From Saprospiraceae bacterium (GTDB taxonomy: Bacteria; Bacteroidota; Bacteroidia; Chitinophagales; Saprospiraceae): a stretch of 64,000 bases of DNA. Below the pieces are notes generated by a model. The model worked only from the letters and a program-made list of their open reading frames with translations, made no database searches and had not been told where the DNA came from. Position numbers and translations under genes: made by a program. Shown here piece after piece: positions 57,641 through 64,000 of this stretch (positions within the stretch are counted from its first letter, which is position 1; every line of letters begins with the position of its first letter). Location of the stretch: positions 297,428 through 361,427 of the forward strand of contig JADKGF010000001.1 of the NCBI GenBank assembly GCA_016717105.1, given 5' to 3'.

Positions 57641-57999
57641 TGGTGGAACGACTTATTTATGGAGCAATGGAGCAACTAGCACAAGTATCACCGTAAGCCC
57701 AACGGCAACAACGACTTATAATGTAACGGTAACGGATGGTAATGGCTGTAAAGCATCAACCAGTGTAACGGTGACTGTACATCCGCTTCCAACTCGCAAG
57801 TATAACGGGCGATACAGAGATATGTACAGGTGCGAGCACAACGCTGACTGCTAGTGGTGGAACAGCATATGTATGGAGTAATGGTGCAACTGCTGCAAGC
57901 ATTACCGTAAACCCGACTGCAACAACAACATATAATGTAACAGTTAGCAACAGCAATGACTGTCAAGCTTCAACAAGTGTAACGGTTACAGTACATCCA
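57630..57999 (+). CDS. Giant Ig-repeat protein, last homogenised Ig units
   Basis: Two last units of the near-identical array. The open frame 57630-57854 breaks where CCAACTCGCAAG stands for CCAATCGCAAG at 57788-57800. The final unit (TAAASITVNPTATTTYNVTVSNSNDC) already diverges towards the C-terminal type. Confidence 0.6.
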
Positions 58000-59599
58000 T
58001 TGCCTGTGGTTAGTATTAGTGGGGAAAATAAGATTTGTTCAAGCAGCACTGCGTCTTTGACTGCAACAGGAGGAGGAAGTTATCTATGGAGTAATGGTTC
58101 GACAACTGCTTCCATTTCGGTATCTCCTACTGCAAATACTACTTACACTGTTACCGTAACAAATAGCAACACTTGTACAAACACGGCTAGTCATACAATC
58201 ATGGTAAAACCAAAACCTGAAGTGATTTTATCCGGACCTGACAGACTTTGTAGTGGTGACAAAACATTTATAGTAGTAAACGGTCATTCTGACAATGAAT
58301 GCCCTGGGTCTTGTAATGTAGATCAACCAGAAGTTTTGGCTTATTGGGATTTGGAAGCTTGTCACTCCGTTATGGCATTAGGCACACATATGGATTATTC
58401 TGAGTTTGTACCGGTAGTCAATAATTATAATTGTACCCAAGTTACAGCGGGTATTGTACATAGACTTAATCAAAACAAACATTCATGCACGCCTGGCTTC
58501 GATGGAAATGTTGGTATGTGTATTGGTGCGCAAATTACTTGCAATCCTTCGAAATTGGATTATACAAAGGCATTAAGGTTTGAAGTTACCTTGACTCCAA
58601 GTCAAAACGGACAAATAACGGGATTATCTTTTTATGAACAATCTCCATTGAATTTCCAATTTATAGACGGAATAAGTGCATTGAATGATTTTGCAACTAA
58701 ATATCTGATTAGAATCAGTAAAAACGGTAATGTAATCTATTATGTAGATGAAATTGCAACTAATAGGACTTGGGGCAAAGAAGAGTTTGACTTTAGCAAT
58801 AATCCATTATTTAGTTCAAGCTCATTAAGTACATATCTATTTGAATTGATTCCTTATTGTAATATTAATAATGGGGGCAGAGAATCAATTTGGGATATTG
58901 ACGACATTAAAGTTTTAGGTGGTTGTTGCGCAGGCGACACAGAACAGATGACTTATGCTTGGTCAAATGGACAAACTGGATCTTCTATCATGGTGACACC
59001 AAGTACGACTACATCTTATTCTGTAACGGTTACAGACTGTTGTGGTTGTTCAAATATTGCGCAGCATACGGTGCGTGTTTCTACAATCAAGGCTGATCTT
59101 GGACCTGATAGAATGATAAATTTGGGACAATCACTGACATTGACACCGACAATTACTGGTGAAGGTATTTGTGACCCTACAGATCCATCAGCAAATCAAA
59201 TAAAATATTTGTGGAATATTGGTGAGACCACAGCATCTATTGTTGTAACACCTACAGCTTCAGATTTTTATAGAGTGACGGTTACTGATTGTTTCGAATG
59301 TGTGGACACTGAGAGTATCACTATACATATCAATATGACTTCGCCTATGACGTTATTCCCTAATCCGTCATCAGGAGTAATAAATATTGTATCACAAACT
59401 GACCTTGATCCAGAGACATCTTTAAAGTTACTGGCCATCAATGGTATGCAGGTGATGATCAATGATATTGAAATTATCAAGCATAATGCGAGGAACATAT
59501 CTGTAATATTTCGCAGGATATTCCTAATGGTATTTATATCTTGGAAGGAAAAATGGTGACCAAACCATCAGACAAAAACTTATTATTCACAATAAGTAA
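58000..59599 (+). CDS. Giant Ig-repeat protein, C-terminal segment with third Cys-rich domain and T9SS signal
   Basis: Diverged Ig unit (SISGENKICSSSTASLTATGG), then an Ig unit interrupted by the third Cys-rich domain (58276-58935; ECPGSCNVDQPEVLAYWDLEACH ... IDDIKVLGGCC), one more Ig unit, and a T9SS type A signal (MTLFPNPSSGVINI). The frame stops at 59557, but after indels the sequence reads DIPNGIYILEGKMV and RQKLIIHNK with a stop at 59597-59599, which fits the family end and lies 16 bases before the terminator. Confidence 0.8.
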
Positions 59600-59615
59600 T
59601 CGGTTTTTGGATAAT

Positions 59616-59649
59616 AAAAAAGGAGTTCTTGGTTAAGGACTCCTTTTTT
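59616..59649 (+). terminator. Terminator of the giant gene
   Basis: AAAAAAGGAGT and ACTCCTTTTTT arms with a TTGGTTAAG loop. Fits a real gene end at 59599. Confidence 0.85.
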
Positions 59650-59683
59650 ATTTATGATTATTTGGGGTTGTTTCTGGCAAATT

Positions 59684-59938
59684 TTACAAAAGATTATTTT
59701 CCATTCTTTCTCTTTCCATTTCGTTGCCTTTCGCTTCTAAGTATTCATAATATCGTTGTCTTTTGGTTTTTTCGAAAGTATCTCTTGGAAGAAAATACGC
59801 TTTAGTGGAAACTTCTCCAGCCCATGAAGGAGCTTGAATGAACGCTTTTTCATCGTCTTTAATTACATTCCTGAAAATAAATGAGGCAATCATACCAACC
59901 AAAAATCCAAATAGATGGCTTTCCCAAGATATATTTTT
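59684..59938 (-). pseudogene. 3' end of a rhomboid-protease gene, cut by the IS
   Basis: Reads NISWESHLFGFLVGMIASFIFRN, the last membrane helix of a rhomboid-family intramembrane serine protease (with the His of the Ser-His dyad in ESHLFG), then a cytoplasmic tail ending MERERMENNLL. The remaining gene lies beyond the IS at 61542-62235. This copy is clean; the same 248 bases occur again, damaged, at 61542-61789. Confidence 0.75.
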
Positions 59939-61541
59939 CCTGACTTGTACCCAGTAAATTTAGTGCGTTTTTAAATAATTGAATATCAGTACTATAATGA
60001 TTATTTATCATAAATTTACCGCACTAAAGTGGTATTTAGGCATGAAAATCAGAGTAGTAAAGACCGCATCAAAAGCCAAAGCGGTTCAAATAGTAAGATA
60101 TAAAAACAACAAACGAGTCATTTTGCAGCACATCGGCTCGGCTCATAGTGAGACAGAGCTAGATGAGTTACTAATAATAGCTGAGGAGTGGATGAAAAAC
60201 TTTTCTAAGCAGTTATCCATTTTTCCAGATGAAAGCCCAAATAAACTAATTCATCTTAATCATTGTACCTTTATAGGAGTACAATACAATTTTTTCTATC
60301 AACAGATAAATGTCATTCAAGATAAAATGGGATTTGCTGAGCTACCGCGCTTATTGAATGATTTAGTAACGATGAGAATTTTTGAACCAACATCCAAACT
60401 TCGTTCCTTAGAGCTGATGGAGCAGTTTTTTGGGATAAAGCACAGCCGTAAGAGCTATTACAAGATAGCTCCACTGTGTGCTGACTTAAAGGAAAAGGTA
60501 GAGATGAAGGTTGTGGATTTTGCTAAAGCACATTATTTGTTCAACTTTGACATTGTGTTTTACGATGTGACGACACTTTACTTTGAGACCTTTGGAGAAG
60601 ACGATCTACGAAAGAATGGCTTTTCTAAAGACAGTAAATCGCAGCAACCACAGATATTGGTAGCACTGGTGGTGACCAAAGAAGGTTTCCCAATCGCATT
60701 TGAAATATTCAGTGGAAATACCTTTGAAGGCCATACAATTATTCCCACCATTAAGGATTTTATCAAGCGTAATAAGGTCAAAGAATTTACAGTAGTGGCA
60801 GATGCGGCAATGATTAGTTCAGAAAACATTGTACAATTAAGTCAAAACGATATCAATTATATAGTAGGAGCTAGATTGGGCAATCTAACAGCAAAGCTAT
60901 TCGAAACAATAGACCAACAAATCGTAAGGCAAGATGGTAAAAGCATCAGGATAAAAACAGACTTAGGATATTTGATTTGCAGTTATTCATCCGTGCGCTA
61001 CCGCAAAGATTTGTATGAAATGAACAAACAAATAGAGAAGGCGAAGCAAGTAATAGAAGTACCATCTAAAGGTAGAAAACAAAAATTTACCAAGACCAAT
61101 GACCAGAAGCTGGGACTTAACGAAGAGCTTATTGAAAAAACAAAAAAACTGCTTGGTATCAAAGGCTACTATACCAATTTAGAAGAAAATATAATGGACA
61201 ATAAGACCATTATTGAACGATATCATGAGCTTTACAGAATAGAACAGGCTTTTAGAGTATCCAAAAGTGATCTGCAAACCAGGCCAATATTCCATTTTAA
61301 AGAACAACCCATAAAACTTCACATATTGATATGTTTTATGGCCTTAGTTATCTCAAAGCATATTGAAATAAAGGCAGGAATATCAATAAGAAAGTTCTTA
61401 GACGAATCAAAAAGAGTAGTAGATGGGCAAATCCTAAATCAAATGACTCAAAAAACGGTCACCATAAAGGCCGAAAGAACACCGAAAATGGACCAATGGG
61501 TCGCTAAATTATTTCCACCGCACTAAATGGGACAAGTCAGG
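59939..61541 (+). mobile_element. IS1634-type insertion sequence
   Basis: 1.6 kb. Imperfect terminal inverted repeats: left CCTGACTTGTACCCA...TTTAGTGCG, right (reverse complement) CCTGACTTGTCCCATTTAGTGCGG. One transposase gene fills it. A subterminal CCGCACTAAA occurs near both ends (about 60020 and 61518). No simple short target duplication is seen; instead a 248-bp segment is repeated on both sides. Confidence 0.85.
60042..61526 (+). CDS. IS1634 family transposase (DDE, IS4-like)
   Basis: 494 residues from ATG 60042; TTG 59979 gives a non-conserved extension. DDE residues: Asp in FYDVTTLYFE (about 182), Asp in VVADAAM (about 252), Glu in YRIEQAFRVSK (about 408). NGFSKDSKSQQPQILVALVV and FSGNTFEGHTIIPTI are typical of IS1634. 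Intact, so probably active. Its good reading frame contrasts with the damaged sequence right after it. Confidence 0.93.
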   Translation: MKIRVVKTASKAKAVQIVRYKNNKRVILQHIGSAHSETELDELLIIAEEWMKNFSKQLSIFPDESPNKLIHLNHCTFIGVQYNFFYQQINVIQDKMGFAELPRLLNDLVTMRIFEPTSKLRSLELMEQFFGIKHSRKSYYKIAPLCADLKEKVEMKVVDFAKAHYLFNFDIVFYDVTTLYFETFGEDDLRKNGFSKDSKSQQPQILVALVVTKEGFPIAFEIFSGNTFEGHTIIPTIKDFIKRNKVKEFTVVADAAMISSENIVQLSQNDINYIVGARLGNLTAKLFETIDQQIVRQDGKSIRIKTDLGYLICSYSSVRYRKDLYEMNKQIEKAKQVIEVPSKGRKQKFTKTNDQKLGLNEELIEKTKKLLGIKGYYTNLEENIMDNKTIIERYHELYRIEQAFRVSKSDLQTRPIFHFKEQPIKLHILICFMALVISKHIEIKAGISIRKFLDESKRVVDGQILNQMTQKTVTIKAERTPKMDQWVAKLFPPH

Positions 61542-61789
61542 AGATTATTTTCCATTCTTTCTCTTTCCATTCGTTGCCTTTCGGCCTAAGTATTCATAAT
61601 AATATCGTTGTCTTTGGTTTTTCAAGTATCTCTTGGAAGAAAATACGTAACACAGTAAGAACTTCTCCAGCCCATGAAGGAGCTTGAATGAACGCTTTTT
61701 CATCATCTTCAATCACATTCCTGAAAATAAATGAGGCAATCATACCTACCAAAAATCCAAATAGATGGCTTTCTGAAATATATTTTTCC
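61542..61789. repeat. Damaged second copy of the 248-bp segment flanking the IS
   Basis: Corresponds to 59691-59938 with many small differences (CTTTCGGCCTAAG for CTTTCGCTTCTAAG; AATAATATCG for AATATCG; ACGTAACACAGTAAG for ACGCTTTAGTGGAA). The two copies lie directly against the two IS ends. Confidence 0.8.
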
Positions 61790-62235
61790 ATTTGGAAATG
61801 AGGCTTTCTACACTACCAGCGTATAATATTAATGCAGTTAAAGAGAGTATAGTTGTTTTTATGTTTTCTAAAAATACCGATAAAAAATATAAAACCAATC
61901 AAAATATATAGGAGCCCACTAGCTCCAATATGGTATGATGGTCGTGCAAATAGCCATATACGATCTTACTACAGGAATAATCATAGTGTGATAACATGTA
62001 ATGCTACCCTCCGGACATGAGTAACATTAATATCGATGTTAAGGTGATTATCAGGGATGAATTGGATGCAAAGGTGTCCCCATAGCATGTATAAATGGCG
62101 CAGTAAATATTCCGGGCAAACTAGATAATTCTCTAAGGGTAGTCCCAATACACTTAAGCCTAGATGTAAAAAGTGTCAGCCTGCTTCATGCCCAAAGGAA
62201 CAAAAACACAATAGAATGGGATAACAGATTTCATA
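61542..62235 (-). pseudogene. Rhomboid family intramembrane protease, broken
   Basis: Joining frames on the minus strand gives LSSLPGIFTAPFIHA (start of the core), a helix-loop region, then HIGASGLLYILIGFIFFIGIFRK with the GASG motif carrying the nucleophilic Ser (about 61940), LYAGSVESLIS, and the C-terminal helix repeated from 59684-59938. Several indels break it (for example at about 61640, 61850 and 62080). I read this as poor consensus and/or an IS-disrupted gene. Exact 5' end uncertain. Confidence 0.65.
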
Positions 62236-62335
62236 CAAAATAATTTGATCTCTTTGTTCATTCAATTATGATTTATACAAACTTCAGCACGGCAAGTTTG
62301 CAGTAAAGTTGCCTTTTTAACCTTACCTTCACTTG

Positions 62336-62917
62336 TCAGCCGAAGTCATTAATTACATTTTCTAGCAAATATTGTTTTGCTTCTGTAAAAGAAGTTTGAC
62401 AATTGTTTAACTTTTCAAAGAGTAGTTATAAATTGCTGTTGATTGTTTCCAAATAATTCCTGCTGAGTAAAGATCTTTTCATTAATGCCCATCGATTTTT
62501 TGTCAAATCCTTAATAGGTGATAATGACAATTTGTCTGATAAATCAGAGATGCGCTCTTCAGCAAATGGTTCATCCGCAGTTTGCTTGGCTTATGATTTC
62601 TTTTCCAGCTTTTTGATGTATTTATAACTTCGATTGGTTTTCCAATAACTTTTTCAGGTTCGATATACTGAATTTCAATCCGTGCTGTTTGTTCTTCTGC
62701 AACGACTACTTGTGGTAGAGTTTCGACCAATATTTCCTTTACAACATAGACTTGACACTTGGGTGTAACTGAGGCTGAATTTGTTCTACTTGGTAGTCTA
62801 TCAGTGATGGGATTTACTACAGGCTTGTTTTCTCCCTTTGCAGGTTCTGAAACTTTTGTGATCAAGAGCTATTTCATATAAGTCCCTGATATATCTAAGC
62901 AATAAATCATGTTCAAT
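62336..62917 (-). pseudogene. Uncharacterised Bacteroidota protein, frame-broken
   Basis: Minus-strand pieces in three frames: EHDLLLRYIRDLYEIALDHKS (near 62915-62860), a Pro/Thr/Val-rich linker (62865-62600), ADEPFAEERISDLSDKLSLSPIKDLTK and INEKIFTQQELFGNNQQQF, then AKQYLLENVINDFG to a stop at 62336. The C-terminal pattern (IGINEK-x-F-x-x-ELF...EAK-x-YL) is one I associate with conserved hypothetical proteins in this phylum. No clean ATG is seen at the N-terminus. At least three indels. Confidence 0.5.
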
Positions 62918-63188
62918 GCTGTAAAGTTATTGTAAATCTGTTTTTTGCATTTTCAGCTAATGAAGAAATTTTATGTAATTTCTATTGGGAAATTTTGATA
63001 TCCATCTATATTGGAAACTTAAATTATATAAAACAATTATTTAATATGTTGCAATTTTTATACCAAATAAATCATTTGGCTTAAAATTGCCGCAAATAAT
63101 TAATATTTAACGCTTATTATTGTGTATTCATTACAAAATGATGTGAGAAGTTGGTAATTATTTTTTTCTTTGTGGAAAAATCAGACGT

Positions 63189-63777
63189 ATGTTTTTAGAG
63201 CCAAGTTATAGAGGTCAACGAAGTGGTTGGATCGAAGTGATCTGCGGCTCGATGTTTTCCGGCAAGACCGAAGAGCTCATCCGTCGGCTCAAGAGAGCCA
63301 AAATTGCAAATCAGAAAGTTCAGATATTTAAGCCATCGAAAGATACAAGATATGATATCATCAAAGTTGTATCTCATGATGAAAATGCAGTGAGACTCGC
63401 TTCCTATAAGTCAAAGTGAAGAGATATTTAATCATATTTCTGATGTAAATGTAGTAGGCATTGATGAAGCCCAGTTTTTGATGAAAACTTGCCTTTGGTC
63501 TGTAAAAAGCACAGATGATGGAGTCAGGAGTGATAATAGCTGGTCTGGATATGGACTTTAAAGGACGACCATTTGGGCCTATTTCGAACTTATTGGCTGT
63601 TGCCGAATACCATCACAAAAGTGCATACACGATTTATTTGTCACTCATTGTAGCAGCTTCTGGCTACACATTCTTACAGACTTAGTCAAGAACAAAGCTT
63701 AATTGCTTTTGGGTGAGAAAGATTTGTATGAACCACGTTGTGGGGTTTGTTATGAAATGGGAAATATTTGGATCTAA
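63189..63777 (+). pseudogene. tdk: Thymidine kinase (type II), frame-broken
   Basis: Phosphorylates thymidine in pyrimidine salvage. GSMFSGKTEELIRRLKRA is the P-loop (about residue 20), SHDENAVR follows, then after the stop at 63417 the frame resumes with ISDVNVVGIDEAQF (Walker B), then GLDMDFKGRPFGP, then the zinc/lasso region and EKDLYEPRCGVCYEMGNI. At least four indels; homopolymers explain only some. Probably a functional gene in poorly determined sequence. Confidence 0.8.
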
Positions 63778-63788
63778 GATTGCCATAA

Positions 63789-64000
63789 ATGAAAGTACTA
63801 AAATTTATTACTGTTACTTTTCATTTTATTACCATTGCTTTTCTATTTGTAAATGGCACAGACAGTTATCTTCTGACCTTAAGCATGGATGTACTATAAA
63901 CACCGCAATACAAGGTGGTGAAAAGTGGTTTATAAAGCATATTACAATTGGGAGTTTGTTTGGGTGCCTGCTGGAGAAGCCGAATTTTTATATTAAGGAA
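63789..64000 (+). CDS. Start of an exported protein, frame-broken, runs off the window
   Basis: MKVLKFITVTFHFITIAFLFVNG is a likely signal peptide. The open frame ends at 63901; after an apparent shift another frame reads YKAYYNWEFVWVPAGEAEF. No family recognised. 3' end outside the window. Confidence 0.35.

Larger units (their letters stand above)
49033..57999 (+). repeat. Near-identical 213-bp tandem repeats in the giant gene
   Basis: Unit of 71 codons, recognisable by GGCGAYACAGAAATMTGTACAGG, TTGACAGCTAGTGG and GTAACGGATGGYAATGGCTGTCAAGC. About 30 units, interrupted by two propeller inserts. Very similar at the DNA level, including silent positions, in contrast to the five diverged units before 48170. 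This implies recent amplification or gene conversion. Confidence 0.85.

Noticed and set aside
49119..57966. Cys/Tyr-rich minus-strand reading frames of about 69 codons, spaced 213 bases
   Set aside because: They are mirror frames of the sense repeat units, have the same period, and no own starts or promoters.
49033..57999. Tandem repeats as a CRISPR array or satellite DNA
   Set aside because: Units are 213 bp, a multiple of three, keep a protein frame and have no unique spacers.

Overview
The window looks like a chromosome segment from a low-GC Bacteroidota bacterium, most likely a Saprospiraceae-type lineage. The reasons are: secreted multidomain proteins with HYR or Ig-like repeats and a type IX secretion (T9SS) C-terminal signal; TAnnTTTG-type -7 promoter boxes and no Shine-Dalgarno sequences; and Bacteroidota-restricted families (DUF4783, DUF4286, DUF2851, DUF6427-like). 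The phylum is well supported. The family is an inference.

Layout. 1-3.7 kb: 3' part of a secreted HYR/dockerin/T9SS protein. 3.9-6.6: clpB. 6.7-8.8: MATE exporter and an M15 peptidase lipoprotein (minus). 9.0-10.1: two small exported proteins. 10.2-11.3: membrane protein and a DUF1778/GNAT toxin-antitoxin pair. 11.4-13.5: DPP-IV-type peptidase (frameshifted). 13.6-15.1: csaA and rlmN, divergent. 15.1-15.9: REP-associated transposase (RAYT) inside a field of 15-bp palindromes. 15.9-17.0: two DinB-fold proteins. 17.0-21.7: minus-strand operon of GMC oxidoreductase, gluconate-dehydrogenase-subunit-3-like protein, tsaE, alanine dehydrogenase and an unknown. 22.0-23.7: folA and DUF2851. 23.9: tRNA with CAU anticodon. 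24.1-29.9: RNase R, TonB-domain protein, gpmI, DUF4783, polyprenyl synthase. 30.1-34.2: membrane protein, lone DsbD N-domain protein, DsbD, DUF4286. 34.2-37.2: AlkC-like glycosylase, ECF sigma factor, tRNA-Leu, xth. 37.3-45.3: Lys/Glu/Ala-rich protein, PcrA-type helicase, M1-like pseudopeptidase with a predicted barrel, hydroxyacyl-CoA dehydrogenase, HtrA protease.

45.6-59.6 kb is one giant surface-protein gene (about 4,660 codons if repaired). It has five diverged Ig-like units, then roughly 30 near-identical 213-bp units. Two other domain types sit inside Ig units: a Cys-rich domain (three times) and a propeller-like domain (twice). This is the most unusual locus in the window. It carries many frame breaks and one garbled stretch.

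59.7-64 kb: an IS1634-type insertion sequence at the 3' end of a rhomboid-protease gene, flanked by a 248-bp direct duplication, then visibly poor sequence containing a broken rhomboid, an uncharacterised gene and thymidine kinase.

Sequence quality matters throughout. Six housekeeping genes (peptidase, alanine dehydrogenase, GMC oxidoreductase twice, RNase R, DsbD, M1-like) are each broken by one missing base, usually in an A/T run of five where six restores the family sequence. I read these as consensus errors of long-read data rather than real pseudogenes, and have listed the open parts separately with a note on how they join.
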